Assembly (NCBI GenBank): GCA_900696525.1
Contig: CAADGL010000012.1
Span: forward strand, 722,908 to 786,907
Source: an uncultured Planctomycetota bacterium
Lineage (GTDB): Bacteria > Planctomycetota > Phycisphaerae > UBA1845 > Fen-1342
DNA: 64,000 nt
Direction of reading: 5' to 3'
Positions within the stretch are counted from its first letter, which is position 1, and the number at the start of each line of letters is the position of its first letter. Under the pieces are notes generated by a model, which saw only the letters and a program-made list of their open reading frames with translations, was not told where the DNA came from and did not search any database. Both the position numbers and the translations under genes were made by a program. This document shows positions 34,800 through 44,540 of this stretch, piece after piece.

Positions 34800-35771
34800 A
34801 TGCGAGTCTTGTCGGGAATCCAGCCATCGGGGGCCCTGCACCTGGGCAACTACTACGGGGCGATGAAGCAGCACATCGAGCTTCAGCACGGGCACGAGTG
34901 CTTCTTCTTCATCGCGAACTATCACACGCTGACCACCGTGCAGGACGCGGCACGGCTGCGGCAGCTCACGAGCGACGTGGCGCTGGATTACCTGGCGATG
35001 GGGCTCGACCCGGCGAAGGCGGCGCTGTTCCGTCAGAGCGACATTCCGGAGGTGACCGAACTGGCGTGGATTCTCGCCACCGTGACGGGAAAGGGGCTGC
35101 TCGACCGGGCCGTGAGCTACAAGGACAAGGTCGAGCGCGGCATCGCCGCCAGCATGGGGCTTTACTTCTACCCCGTGCTGATGGCGGCGGACATCCTGAT
35201 CTACCGCAGCAACCTCGTCCCCGTCGGCAAGGACCAGGTGCAGCACATCGAGATGACCCAGGACATGGCCGGGTACTTCAACAACACCTTCGGGCGCGAG
35301 GTGCTCGTCCGTCCGGAGCCGAAGCTGAACGAAGCGGCGGTCGTCCCGGGGCTCGACGGCCAGAAGATGAGCAAGAGCTACGGAAACTCCATCGAGATAT
35401 TCCTCGACGCCAGGACCGCCGAGAAGAAGATCAAGTCCATCAAGACCGACAGCACGCCGGTCGACGCGCCCAAGGATCCCGGCGCCTGCAACGCCTTTGC
35501 CCTGCTGCGGCTGATGGCCACGCCCGAGGAGACCGCGGAGTGGGAGCGGCGCTACCGCGCCGGCGGCATGGGCTACGGCGAGGTGAAGAAGCGGTTGGTC
35601 GAGCTGTACGAGGCGTTCTTCGGGCAGCGGCGCGAGCGGCGGGCGCAGCTCGCGGCGCGCCCGGACGAGGTCGAAGACATCCTGCGCGACGGGGCCCGGC
35701 GGGCGCGGCTGGTGGCCGAGCAGGTGATGCACGACGTGCGCGAGGCGTGCGGCATCGTGACGGTGCGCTGA
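34800..35771 (+). CDS. trpS: Tryptophan-tRNA ligase
   Basis: The 323-residue class I aminoacyl-tRNA synthetase charges tRNA-Trp (EC 6.1.1.2). The HIGH-type motif is HLGN (residues 14-17, within GIQPSGALHLGNYYGA) and the KMSKS loop is at about 190-194 (GQKMSKSYGN). PVGKDQVQHIEMTQDMA and FYPVLMAADILIYRSN are also diagnostic. ATG 34800 has GGAG five nt upstream and gives the family length; the frame is open back to 34548. It converges on the fabG-type gene with a hairpin between. Confidence 0.95.
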   Translation: MRVLSGIQPSGALHLGNYYGAMKQHIELQHGHECFFFIANYHTLTTVQDAARLRQLTSDVALDYLAMGLDPAKAALFRQSDIPEVTELAWILATVTGKGLLDRAVSYKDKVERGIAASMGLYFYPVLMAADILIYRSNLVPVGKDQVQHIEMTQDMAGYFNNTFGREVLVRPEPKLNEAAVVPGLDGQKMSKSYGNSIEIFLDARTAEKKIKSIKTDSTPVDAPKDPGACNAFALLRLMATPEETAEWERRYRAGGMGYGEVKKRLVELYEAFFGQRRERRAQLAARPDEVEDILRDGARRARLVAEQVMHDVREACGIVTVR

Positions 35772-35795
35772 GCCCGCTGTGCGCACAGAGCGGCA

Positions 35796-35828
35796 GAGCC
35801 AGGCTGGCCTCAGCCCGGACCCTGGCTC
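35796..35828. terminator. Hairpin between convergent trpS and fabG-type gene
   Basis: GAGCCAGG (35796-35803) and CCTGGCTC (35821-35828) form a perfect 8-bp stem with a 17-nt loop. There is no T run on either strand, so a terminator role is only suggested by its position between convergent genes. Confidence 0.3.
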
Positions 35829-35879
35829 GGCGCCTCCGGCCGACGCGGACAACGCCTTGTTCGCGTCAGACGCGGCCGG

Positions 35880-36626
35880 TCAGTTCATGTACATCCCGCC
35901 GTTGACGTTGAGCACTTCGCCGGTGACGAACGCGGCCCGCGGGCTGGCGAGGAAACGGACGGCGGCGGCGATCTCCTCGGGCTTGCCGAGGCGGCCGACC
36001 GGCGTGTTCTGCCGGACCTGCTCAAGCACGTTGTCGGGGACGACGGACGTCATGTCGGTCTCGATGAAGCCCGGGGCGACGGCGTTTACGGTGATTCCCT
36101 TGCGGGCCGTCTCGCGCGCCAGGCTGCGCGTCAGGGCGATGAGCCCGCCCTTGGCGGCGGCGTAGTTGCTCTGACCGAAGTTGCCCATCTCTCCGACGAT
36201 CGAGGTGATGAAGATCACCCGGCCCCACCCGGCGTTGACCATGTCGGGCAGGACCTCGTGCGTGACCATGGCCTGTCCGGTCAGGTCCACCGACAGCACC
36301 TCGTTCCAGCTCTCGTGAGTCATCTTGGCGAAGGTGCGGTCGCGCGTGATGCCGGCGTTGTTCACCAGCACGAGGATCGGGCCCATCTCCTTGCGGATAG
36401 TGGCGATCATCGCGTGATTCTCCGGGTCGTTGGCGATGTTGCACTTGAACGCCATCGCCCGCCGGCCTTTCGCGCGGACCAGCTCGCAGGCCTCCTCTGC
36501 CGCCTGGGGGTTCGAGCTGTAGTTGATGGCGATGTCCGCACCGGCATCGGCGAGCTCGAGCGCGATGGCCCGCCCGATGCCGCGCGAGCCCCCAGTGACC
36601 AGCGCCAGTTTGCCTTGAAGGTCCAT
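35880..36626 (-). CDS. fabG: 3-oxoacyl-ACP reductase-type short-chain dehydrogenase
   Basis: The 248-residue classical SDR has the cofactor loop TGGSRGIGRA (12-21), NNAGITRD, the catalytic Ser (ITSIVGEMGNFGQ), YAAAKGG with Tyr and Lys, and the C-terminal VNGGMYMN. NADPH-dependent reduction of 3-oxoacyl-ACP in fatty acid synthesis is the likely role (EC 1.1.1.100). The NAGITRDRTFAKM block also occurs in acetoacetyl-CoA reductases (PhaB), and no other fab genes are adjacent, so this alternative stays open. ATG 36626 has AAGGCGGG upstream; TATACT (complement of 36727-36732) may be its -10. Confidence 0.85.
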   Translation of the reverse strand: MDLQGKLALVTGGSRGIGRAIALELADAGADIAINYSSNPQAAEEACELVRAKGRRAMAFKCNIANDPENHAMIATIRKEMGPILVLVNNAGITRDRTFAKMTHESWNEVLSVDLTGQAMVTHEVLPDMVNAGWGRVIFITSIVGEMGNFGQSNYAAAKGGLIALTRSLARETARKGITVNAVAPGFIETDMTSVVPDNVLEQVRQNTPVGRLGKPEEIAAAVRFLASPRAAFVTGEVLNVNGGMYMN

Positions 36627-36949
36627 GTTGCACCCGCCTTTCTTGCCCGGCGTGCGGCGAACTGTGCAGCGACAGCGCCGCGGCCGCGCGATTCCGACAT
36701 CCACCGGATGTGACGCGATGCGGCCCAGTATACGTGCGCGGCGAAGGTCCCGCCAAACCACGGCGGTTGTGCGGGGGCCGCCAATTGTGGTGCGAATGCA
36801 CACAGCGACTGCGACAAGAGACCAAATAGGCGGAATGCAGCCATTGAATGCGAGGCAAGCATTCTAGTGCGATCGCACATGGACCCCCGGCGCATGCGCT
36901 TGGGGCTTCGGATCCGGGTGGAATCCCGGCGCTTTGATGCTTGCGGCGC
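36627..36949. other. 323-nt intergenic region, no gene seen
   Basis: This holds the probable promoter of the fabG-type gene (TATACT on the minus strand at 36727-36732) and the 3' flank of the propeller gene. A 12-bp palindrome, GTGCGATCGCAC, lies at 36868-36879. No coding frame with a ribosome site and no T-tailed hairpin was recognised. Confidence 0.35.
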
Positions 36950-39532
36950 CTATGGGCAGGGCTGCCCGAAGCCCGCCAGCAGGATGCCCAGGTCGCCCTG
37001 GTCGGTGTCGCCGTCCCCGTCGATGTCTCCCGGGCAGTTTCCCGGGCCGTCGGTGCAGCCGAAGTCCGCCAGCAGCACGCCGAGGTCGGCCTGGTCGACG
37101 TCGCCGTCGTTGTCGAAATCGCCCGGGCACGGCGCGCCGCCGAAGCCCAGCAGCGCCAGCCCGTCGATGAACGGGCTCGGAACAACGGCGCGGCCGGTAG
37201 CGTCGTTGAAGCGGAGCATCGCGGGGGGCTGGCCGATCTCGTGCGTGGCGGTGATGGCGGCGGTGGCGGTGTCGATGACGGCCAGCTCGCCGTCGGTGCT
37301 GATGACGGTGATGGGGCCGGGGCCGATGGAGACGCTCCAGGTCCCGGTGGCGACGTACAGCGTGTCGCCTGCCGGGCTCAGGTGCATGCCCGCGGGGAAG
37401 TTGGGCAGCGGCACGGTGTGGGTGATCGCGCCGCCGGGCAGGCTGACGAACGAGATGCGCTTGCTGTTGAAGTCCATGACGTAGAGACGGCTGCCATCCG
37501 GCGCGAGCGCCATCTCGAAGGGCTGGTCGCCGACGTTGAAGGTGGCGGAGACGAACGCGTTGGCGCCGAGGTTCTCGACGACGGAGATGGTGTCGTCGTC
37601 GCGATTGGAGACGTAGATCTTCGAGTCGTCGGCCGAGAAGACCGCGCGCACGGGGAACTGTCCGACGATCAGGCGCTTGACCTCGGACCAACTGGCGGTG
37701 TCGATGATCGAGATCGAGTCGGGCTGGTTCGGCTGCGTGTTGTGGAAGCTGTTGCAGGTGACGAGCGTCTGGCCGTCGTGGCTGAGCGTCAGGCCGCTGA
37801 CCTGCTGAAAGAGGAAGCCGATGCTGCCCATGTCGCCGGTCAGCAGCTTGGGGCCGATGACGGCGCCGGTATTGGGATTGATGCGCCAGACGCCGTCGCC
37901 GTCGGCGACGACCGCTAGGTACGCCACGGAGCCGTCGGGGGCCATCTCGACCTCGCCGGCCCGGCGTGAGATCTGCACGTTGGTTGGCGACAGCGTGTTC
38001 ATGTCGATGATCGTGGCGAAGGTCGAGTCGAGATTGGCGACGACCGCCTTGGCGCCGTCGGGAGTGAACTCGACGCCGGCCGGCCGGTCTCCGACGGGCA
38101 CGATGCCGAGCAGGGTCTTGCTGTCGAGGTCGAACACGCCCGCCGAGTCGCTGAAGATGGCGGTGGCGACGGCGCGGGAGCCGTCGGGGCTGACGGCGAC
38201 CACGCGGGTCTTGTCGCCTTCGGGGGCCGGGCCGGACATGCGGGCTTCCTCGACGAATCCGGCGGGCCCGTTGGTGTTAAGCACGAGCATGTCCTCGCCG
38301 AAGGTCTGGGCGATGAGGATCGCGCGGTGCTCGGTCGGCGAGGCCGCCCCGATGCTGGTGGAGACGATGTTGTTCAGCTCCTTCACGACGCTCTCGCTGG
38401 CGTAGCTGATGAGGCTGCCGCGGAAGCCGACGCCCAGGGCGTACTGCCCGTCGAAGGTGTTCACGTAGTCGTTCATCGACGCGGTGTTCAGGCTGCCCGA
38501 GACGGCGTTGGTCACGAGATTCACAACGACGGTCGCGTTCTGGATCGCGACCACCGCCTTCGTGCCGTCGGCCTTGATGCCGATCGGCCCGAACAGGTCG
38601 ACGCCGATCGGAATCGTCTTCGTGATGGTCTTCGACGCGACGTCGACCACGCTGATGAGCCGGGCCGCCGCGCCAACGTGCGCGATGACCGCGGTCGCGC
38701 CGTTGGGCGTGATGGCGATGCCGCGCGGCTGGTCCGAGCAGATCACGGAGGTGAGGGCGCCGGTGCCGATGTCGAAGAACTGGATACGGTCGTTGAAGTA
38801 GTCGGGCATGACGACCGTATCGTTGCCTGCGATCTCAAACTCGCTGCACGTCGCGACGATTGCGCCCGGCTCGAAGTTCACCGCCAGGCTGCCCACGAAC
38901 GTCGCGCCGGCGATCCGCCGCAGCTCGACGCCGGTCGCGATGTCGATGACCGACAGGTTCGCGTCGACGGCGTTGCCGACGACCGCCGTCGCGCCGTCCG
39001 CCGTGATGCGCACGATCATCGGCTGGTTGCCGACCGGGACGAGCGCCTGCTCGAGGCCGGTCGCCAGGTTCACGATCGACGCCGTGTCTTCCCAGATGTT
39101 GGCCGTGACGGCGTACTGGCCGTCGCTGGAGACGGCGACGGCGTTGGGCGAGCCGCTGAGCGTCACGTTGTGGATGACGGTGCGGGTGGCCGTGTCGTAG
39201 ACGATCAGGTTGCGGCTGTCGCGCGACGCCACCACGAACGAGGCGCCGCCCGGAACGAACGCGACCTCCATCGGCGTGTCGCTCTCGGGAGCGACGCCGT
39301 TGATCAGCAGGTCCGGATTGCCGAGCAGCAGCCCGCCCCCCGCCGGCCGCCGCTGGTCGCCCGGCGAGAGCGGCGGGACGCGGAAGTCGAGATCGACGCG
39401 GTGCGCCGCGGGGGCGGCGTCGGCGGAACCGGGAGAGTGTGCGCCGTCGAGCACGACGGTCGCGGGTGGAGCGGCGGACGCTGCGGCGGAGCAGGCGTAC
39501 ACGGCGAGAAAGAACAGGCAGGTCGAGCGCAT
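36950..39532 (-). CDS. Exported YVTN/40-residue beta-propeller protein with dockerin-like C-terminus
   Basis: The 860-residue protein starts at ATG 39532 with GGAGG 7 nt upstream and has a signal peptide (MRSTCLFFLAVYACSAAASA). Most of it is repeated blades with Asp-Gly turns, for example VSSDGQYAVTANI, ITADGATAVVGNA, ITPNGATAVIAHV, VSPDGSRAVATAI and FSADDSKIYVSNRDDDTISV, the YVTN/NHL style. At least ten such units suggest two propellers. The last 55 residues hold two EF-hand-like dockerin loops (DFDNDGDVDQADLG and DIDGDGDTDQGDLG). Likely a surface or secreted binding scaffold. The long plus-strand frames across 36941-39715 are antisense shadows. Confidence 0.86.
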   Translation of the reverse strand: MRSTCLFFLAVYACSAAASAAPPATVVLDGAHSPGSADAAPAAHRVDLDFRVPPLSPGDQRRPAGGGLLLGNPDLLINGVAPESDTPMEVAFVPGGASFVVASRDSRNLIVYDTATRTVIHNVTLSGSPNAVAVSSDGQYAVTANIWEDTASIVNLATGLEQALVPVGNQPMIVRITADGATAVVGNAVDANLSVIDIATGVELRRIAGATFVGSLAVNFEPGAIVATCSEFEIAGNDTVVMPDYFNDRIQFFDIGTGALTSVICSDQPRGIAITPNGATAVIAHVGAAARLISVVDVASKTITKTIPIGVDLFGPIGIKADGTKAVVAIQNATVVVNLVTNAVSGSLNTASMNDYVNTFDGQYALGVGFRGSLISYASESVVKELNNIVSTSIGAASPTEHRAILIAQTFGEDMLVLNTNGPAGFVEEARMSGPAPEGDKTRVVAVSPDGSRAVATAIFSDSAGVFDLDSKTLLGIVPVGDRPAGVEFTPDGAKAVVANLDSTFATIIDMNTLSPTNVQISRRAGEVEMAPDGSVAYLAVVADGDGVWRINPNTGAVIGPKLLTGDMGSIGFLFQQVSGLTLSHDGQTLVTCNSFHNTQPNQPDSISIIDTASWSEVKRLIVGQFPVRAVFSADDSKIYVSNRDDDTISVVENLGANAFVSATFNVGDQPFEMALAPDGSRLYVMDFNSKRISFVSLPGGAITHTVPLPNFPAGMHLSPAGDTLYVATGTWSVSIGPGPITVISTDGELAVIDTATAAITATHEIGQPPAMLRFNDATGRAVVPSPFIDGLALLGFGGAPCPGDFDNDGDVDQADLGVLLADFGCTDGPGNCPGDIDGDGDTDQGDLGILLAGFGQPCP

Positions 39533-39791
39533 GGGGTTCCCTCCGTAGCCGAAAGCACGACGGCGCCGCCCAACGGCAACGGGCGGCAAGTGCTTCCGTA
39601 CCGGCATTGTAATCACCGACGGGAAGCTCGTAACGCTACTTTTCGGGGGCGCGGGGCGTGCGCCCGGCGTGCTCCGCCGCGGTGCCCCCTGTTTCGCCCG
39701 ACCTGCGGTTGCTAGACTTGATCGTCGGCCAGGCGTCAATCACCCGCTGGCAGGGTGTCAGCGCCGGCAACCGTCGCGGGGAGAGCCTGCG

Positions 39792-41144
39792 TTGCTATCG
39801 CGGATTCTGCGGCGCCCAGAAGCCCTGCTGGCTCTCACCTTCGCGGGCCTGATACTCGCCGGCACAATCGCGTTGTCGCTGCCGGTCTCTCAGAAGGGCG
39901 CGCGGGTGAGCGTGCTGGACGCCTTCTTCACGGCCACGTCGGCTGTGTGTGTGACGGGCCTGGTGACGGTGGATACGGCGACCGCCTGGACGGCTTTCGG
40001 GCAGACGGTGATCGCGGTGCTGATCCAGCTTGGCGGGCTGGGGGTGATGACGTTCGCGACGCTGGTGGCGCAGGTGCTGGGGCAGCGCGTCTCGTTCAGC
40101 TCGCAGGCCGCGGTGCACTCGGCGTTCTTCGACCAGGAAGTGCGCTCGAGCATCCGCACGGCGATCGTTCGCATTGTGCTGCTGACGTTGGCGTTCGAGA
40201 TGATCGGCGCCACGCTGATCTACGTCGCGCTGAGCCAGACGCCCGGTCTGCGGGCCAGCGTCTTCGACGCGGGCTTTCTGGCCATTTCGGCCTTCTGCAA
40301 CGCGGGCTTCGCGGTGTACAGCGACAACCTGCTGACCGCCGGCCGGTCCGGGCTGCTCACCACGACCATCATGGTGCTGATCGTCGCCGGCGGGCTGGGA
40401 TACACCGTGCTGCTCGAGCTGCTGGAGCGCGGCTGGCGGCGGGCATGCGGGCGGCGCGTCAGCCCGGTGATCTGGAGCCTGAACTCGCGTACGGTGCTGC
40501 TGATGAGCGGCGCGCTGATCGCCGGCGGAACGCTGCTCATGGCCGTCAGCGGCATGACCCACGCCGAGCACGGCCCGCTCGAGACGCTGTGGCACGCGCT
40601 CTTTCAATCCGTCACGGCCCGCACCGCCGGCTTCAACACCGTCGACATCGCGGCCCTTCCCGTCCCCACGCTGATGCTGCTGATGCTGCTGATGTTCATC
40701 GGGGGCTCGCCGGGGTCGTGCGCGGGCGGTGTGAAGACCACGTCCACCGCCGTGTGGCTCGCGCGCGTCGCCGGCCACCTGCGCGGCCAGGAGAGCGTCA
40801 ACCTGCTGGGCCGCCGCGTGCCGGACGACGTGGTCCGCCGGGCGGGCGTGGTGATCGGGCTGGCGGGAGCGTGGATCCTGGGCGGAACGATGCTGCTGGT
40901 GATCAGCGAGGGGGTCGGCGACGAGCTGCGGCTCGAGGACATCCTGTTCGAGCAGGTCTCGGCGCTGGCCACCGTGGGGCTCTCGACCGGCGTGACGCCG
41001 GAGCTGAGCCCGGTCGGCAAGCTGTGGATCATCCTGTCGATGTTCGCGGGGCGCGTGGGTCCGCTGACGGTGGCGCTGGCGATCCTGCCGACGCGCAGCG
41101 TGCCGGCCTTCCGTTACGCGCAGGAGCGCGTCATGATCGGCTGA
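39792..41144 (+). CDS. ktrB: Ktr/Trk-type potassium channel subunit KtrB
   Basis: A 450-residue integral membrane protein of the TrkH/KtrB family. Four selectivity-filter loops are visible: TSAVCVTGL, ISAFCNAGF, SVTARTAGFNT and ALATVGLST; each carries the central Gly. Eight membrane helices flank these loops. With the adjacent KtrA it forms a Na+- or ATP-gated K+ uptake system. A TTG start at 39792 is favoured because GGGGAGAG precedes it and the length then matches KtrB; upstream residues from 39669 are Arg/Pro-rich and look untranslated. ktrA starts 11 nt after its stop. Confidence 0.92.
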   Translation: MLSRILRRPEALLALTFAGLILAGTIALSLPVSQKGARVSVLDAFFTATSAVCVTGLVTVDTATAWTAFGQTVIAVLIQLGGLGVMTFATLVAQVLGQRVSFSSQAAVHSAFFDQEVRSSIRTAIVRIVLLTLAFEMIGATLIYVALSQTPGLRASVFDAGFLAISAFCNAGFAVYSDNLLTAGRSGLLTTTIMVLIVAGGLGYTVLLELLERGWRRACGRRVSPVIWSLNSRTVLLMSGALIAGGTLLMAVSGMTHAEHGPLETLWHALFQSVTARTAGFNTVDIAALPVPTLMLLMLLMFIGGSPGSCAGGVKTTSTAVWLARVAGHLRGQESVNLLGRRVPDDVVRRAGVVIGLAGAWILGGTMLLVISEGVGDELRLEDILFEQVSALATVGLSTGVTPELSPVGKLWIILSMFAGRVGPLTVALAILPTRSVPAFRYAQERVMIG

Positions 41145-41155
41145 GAGGTGCGGCG

Positions 41156-41815
41156 ATGCGTCAGGTATGCGTGCTGGGGCTGGGCCAGTTCGGCAGTCAC
41201 CTTTGCCGGACGCTGGTGAAGATGGGCTGTTCGGTGCTGGCGATCGACGCGAACGAGCAGCGCATCAACGACATTCGCGACGACGTGCACCGGGCGCTGA
41301 TCGGCGATGCGCGCAACTTCCTGCTGCTCAAGAACGCGATATCCGACGCCGTCGACGAGGCCGTAATCGCCCTGGGCAAGACCAATATCGAGCCGAGCAT
41401 CCTGTGCGCGGTGAACCTGAAGAAGGTCGGCGTGCGGCACATCGCCTCGACCGCCCGCAACCAGGACCACGCCCAGATTCTGCGCGCCGTCGGCGTCGAC
41501 GAGATCATCTTTCCGGAGCAGGACACCGCGGAGCGCGTCGCGCGGCGCATCGCCACCCCCGAGGTGCGCGACATGTTCTCACTGGCCGACGACTACCGCG
41601 TGATGGAGATCGTCGCACCGAAGCGGCTGCACGGCCACACGCTGGCCGAGTCCGATCTGCGCAAGGACTTCGACCTGCTGGTCATCGCCGTGCGCGACGA
41701 GAACGCGCCGCGCTTCAAGTTTCTGCCCGGGGCCGACACGCGCATCCATCCCAACCAGGTCCTCATGGTCATGGGCCGCGAGCTCGACATCGCCCGCTTC
41801 GCCGGGCTCGACTGA
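41156..41815 (+). CDS. ktrA: Potassium uptake regulatory subunit KtrA (RCK protein)
   Basis: The 219-residue cytosolic protein starts at ATG 41156 with GAGAGG just upstream. The N-terminal RCK Rossmann domain has VLGLGQFGSH (GxGxxG) and the ribose-binding Asp in LAIDANEQRI. The C-terminal RCK_C domain (about 140-219) has APKRLHGHTLAESDLRKDF and LPGADTRIHPNQVLMVMG. As an octameric ring it opens KtrB when ATP binds. It is directly downstream of ktrB, so both subunits are made together. Confidence 0.94.
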   Translation: MRQVCVLGLGQFGSHLCRTLVKMGCSVLAIDANEQRINDIRDDVHRALIGDARNFLLLKNAISDAVDEAVIALGKTNIEPSILCAVNLKKVGVRHIASTARNQDHAQILRAVGVDEIIFPEQDTAERVARRIATPEVRDMFSLADDYRVMEIVAPKRLHGHTLAESDLRKDFDLLVIAVRDENAPRFKFLPGADTRIHPNQVLMVMGRELDIARFAGLD

Positions 41816-41880
41816 GCCGCCAAAGTCCAGGTCCGCCGCGGGTAGCCTGCACCAGGCGCTCGCGCTCGCGGCGCCGCGGC

Positions 41881-43371
41881 TCAGACGCGGATGCAGACGT
41901 TCTTCGGCTCGGTGAAGAAGCGCCAGGCCTCCTCGCCGCCTTCGCGACCGAGCCCGCTCTGCTTCATGCCGCCGAAGGGCGCGCGCAGATCCCGCAGCAG
42001 CCAGCAATTCACCCAGACCGTCCCGCACTCGATGCGCGCGGCGACCCGGTGCGCCCGGCGCAGGTCGCGCGTCCAGACGGTCGCTGCCAGCCCGTAAGCC
42101 GTCGCGTTCGCCAGCTCGATGGCCTCCGTCTCGTCGCGGAACGGCAGCAGCGTGACGACCGGACCGAAGATCTCCTCCTGGTTCACGCGACACTCCGGCC
42201 CGAGGCCGGTGATCACCGTCGGCGAGAAGAAAAAGCCGCCGGCGCAGCGCGCGTTCGGCGGCGGCGGCGCCCGCCCGCCGGCCAGGACGCGGCCGCCTTC
42301 GGCGCGGGCGAGCTCGACGTAGCCGCGCACCTTTTCGAGGTGCTGGCGCGAGACGAGCGCGCCCTGCTCGGTGGATTCGTCGAGCGGGTCGCCCTGGCGC
42401 AGCGCCCGTGTGCGCTCGACGAAACGCTCCACGAACGCGTCGAAAATGCCTGCCTCGACCAGCACGCGCGACCCGCACAGGCAGATCTGCCCCTGGTTCT
42501 GGAACGCCGCGCGCGCCCCCGTCTCCACCGCCTCGTCCAGATCGGCGTCGGCGAAGATCACGTTCGGGTTCTTGCCGCCCAGCTCCAGCGCGAGCTTCTT
42601 GAACGCGCCGGCCGCGGACTGGGCGATCTCGGCGCCAGTGCGCGTCCCGCCGGTGAACGACAGCGTCGCGACGCGCGGGTGTCGCACGAGCGCCGCCCCG
42701 GCCGACGCTCCGCGGCCATGCACGATGTTCAGCACGCCCGGCGGCAGCCCGGTCTCGACGCTCAGCTCGGCCAGCATCCCGGCGGTGAGCGGCGTAAGCT
42801 CCGAGGGCTTGGCGACGACCGTGTTTCCCGCGGCCAGTGCGGGCGCGACCTTCCACGTCAGCAAGTACAGCGGCAGATTCCACGGCGAGATCAAGCCCGC
42901 CACGCCGCGCGGACGGCGCAGCGTGTAGTTCAGCGCCATGCCGTCGCTGTCGTGCAGGTCGGAGCGCTGGTGCAGGATACTGGTGGCGAAGAAACGGAAG
43001 TTGGCGGCGGCGCGCGGGATCTCGAGCCGGCGGGCCAGCGCGAGGGGCTTGCCGCTGTCGGCGCTCTCGGCCAAGGCCAGGGCATCGAGGTTCTGCTCGA
43101 TCAGCTCTGCCAGCCGCAGCAGCAGCCGGCTGCGCTGTTCGCCGGGCGTGGCGCTCCATCCGGGGAAGGCCGCCTCGGCGGCGCTGACGGCGGCGGCCAC
43201 GTCGCGCTCGTCAGAGTCGGCCACGCGCGAATACGCCTCGCCGGTCGCGGGCTCGACGTTGTCGAGGTACTGTCCGCCGGCGGGCGCGACGGCTTGGCCG
43301 GCCACGTGATTCTGAATGACGCGCTCACGCACGCAGCCGAAGCGCGCGTGCAGCGGTTGCAGGTGTGACAC
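41881..43371 (-). CDS. NAD(P)-dependent aldehyde dehydrogenase (ALDH8-like)
   Basis: The 496-residue enzyme has the ALDH fold with catalytic Cys297 (GQICLCG) and general base Glu263 (LELGGKNP). SPWNLPLYLLTWKVAPALA, FTGGTRTG and FGPVVTLLPF are typical cofactor and core blocks. The ending FGGMKQSGLGREGGEEAW with FFTEPKNVCI resembles 2-hydroxymuconic semialdehyde dehydrogenases and human ALDH8A1. No catabolic cluster surrounds it, so the substrate is open. GTG 43371 is taken because AGGAGG lies four nt upstream; the frame is open to 43407. Convergent with ktrA. Confidence 0.9.
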   Translation of the reverse strand: MSHLQPLHARFGCVRERVIQNHVAGQAVAPAGGQYLDNVEPATGEAYSRVADSDERDVAAAVSAAEAAFPGWSATPGEQRSRLLLRLAELIEQNLDALALAESADSGKPLALARRLEIPRAAANFRFFATSILHQRSDLHDSDGMALNYTLRRPRGVAGLISPWNLPLYLLTWKVAPALAAGNTVVAKPSELTPLTAGMLAELSVETGLPPGVLNIVHGRGASAGAALVRHPRVATLSFTGGTRTGAEIAQSAAGAFKKLALELGGKNPNVIFADADLDEAVETGARAAFQNQGQICLCGSRVLVEAGIFDAFVERFVERTRALRQGDPLDESTEQGALVSRQHLEKVRGYVELARAEGGRVLAGGRAPPPPNARCAGGFFFSPTVITGLGPECRVNQEEIFGPVVTLLPFRDETEAIELANATAYGLAATVWTRDLRRAHRVAARIECGTVWVNCWLLRDLRAPFGGMKQSGLGREGGEEAWRFFTEPKNVCIRV

Positions 43372-43526
43372 GGCGCCTCCTGTGCCTTTCGGGCGCTCCC
43401 GACGCACGTGATGATACGCGAACGGCCCGTTGGCCTCACGGCCGGCGGCGAACCGGGCTGGCGGCGGACCGGGCTGGGGAGAGCCCGGCTCAGACGCGCA
43501 AGCGATGACGGGAGCGGCACACGGGC

Positions 43527-44309
43527 ATGAATGTCAACGCGACGAGTCGATCGCCGAAGCCCGAAACGCCGCCGCCGTGGCTGTCGATCGTCGTGCCGGC
43601 GTACAACGAGCGGTTGCGGCTGGGGGCCACACTGGAGCACCTGCGGGCGTATGCGCGGGCATGCGGCGACCGGGTCGAAGTGCTGGTGGTGGACGACGGC
43701 AGCCTCGACGGCACGGCCGAGCTGGCCGCGCACTTCGACGCCGCACCGCTGGCGCTCTCCGTGCTGCGCAGCGATCGTAACCTGGGCAAAGGCGCCGCCG
43801 TGCGCCGCGGAATGCTCGCGGCCCGCGGTGGACTGCGGCTGATGTTCGACGCCGACGCCTCGGCCCAAATGGACCAGCTTGATCGCCTGCTCGCGGCGCT
43901 GGAACGCGGCGCCGACATCGCCATCGGCTCACGTGACCTGCCCGGCTCCGTGCTCGAGCCGCCGCAGCCTCTGCTGCGCCGCATGGCGGCGTGGGCGCTT
44001 CGCGGGGTGCGGCGGCGACTGCTGCTGCCGGAGCTGCGCGATACGCAGTGCGGGTTCAAGCTGTTTCGCGCGGCGGCGGCCGAGTCGGTATTCGCGTTGC
44101 AGCGCGAGACGGGCTGGCTGTTTGACTGCGAGGTGCTGGCGTTGGCGGCCCGGCTGGGCCTTCGCGTGGACGAGGTTGCGATTCGCTGGCGGCACCGGGC
44201 CGGGTCGCGCGTGAAGACGGTGCCCGCGGCGCTGACGGCGCTGGCGACGCTGCTGCGCATACGCCGGCGCGTGGCGGCGGTCGCGCCGCCGGTGGCGGGC
44301 CGGGGGTAG
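43527..44309 (+). CDS. Family 2 glycosyltransferase (dolichyl-phosphate glucosyltransferase-like)
   Basis: The 260-residue GT-A enzyme has VVPAYNERLRLG at the N-terminus, VDDGSLDGT, NLGKGAAVRRGM, and the metal-binding FDADAS in place of DxD. IGSRDLPGSV and DTQCGFKLFR are characteristic of the polyprenyl-phosphate beta-glucosyltransferase subgroup (ALG5-like). It likely loads UDP-glucose onto undecaprenyl phosphate at the cytoplasmic face, and lipid-linked sugars of that kind are donors for GT87 enzymes such as the pair at 24.8-27.5 kb; that link is inference. No membrane helices are obvious. Ribosome site is weak. Confidence 0.86.
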   Translation: MNVNATSRSPKPETPPPWLSIVVPAYNERLRLGATLEHLRAYARACGDRVEVLVVDDGSLDGTAELAAHFDAAPLALSVLRSDRNLGKGAAVRRGMLAARGGLRLMFDADASAQMDQLDRLLAALERGADIAIGSRDLPGSVLEPPQPLLRRMAAWALRGVRRRLLLPELRDTQCGFKLFRAAAAESVFALQRETGWLFDCEVLALAARLGLRVDEVAIRWRHRAGSRVKTVPAALTALATLLRIRRRVAAVAPPVAGRG

Positions 44310-44540
44310 CTGGAGGAACGCCCGCGGCGGCGCGTTATCAGACAGGGGTTTGAGCGCGTTGAGCGGAGTTTTTTTTGCGCGGCCGGGTTCGAGAACGGGC
44401 CGAGTCCAGCGGAATCGATGTGTCCTTGCCAATGGCATTCTCCGCGTCAAGCTTCCGGGGGCGACATTTCGCACAGTATGCATGGGGGAGAGTTCTCGGC
44501 CACATGCAGCACGGCCAATACCTCCGTTTTGGGGGACACA

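Noticed and set aside
36868..36879. GTGCGATCGCAC palindrome as an operator
   Set aside because: Single 12-bp palindrome far from the fabG start; no second copy near it.
36941..39715. Plus-strand frames opposite the YVTN propeller protein
   Set aside because: Asp/Gly/Arg/Val-rich shadow of propeller repeats.
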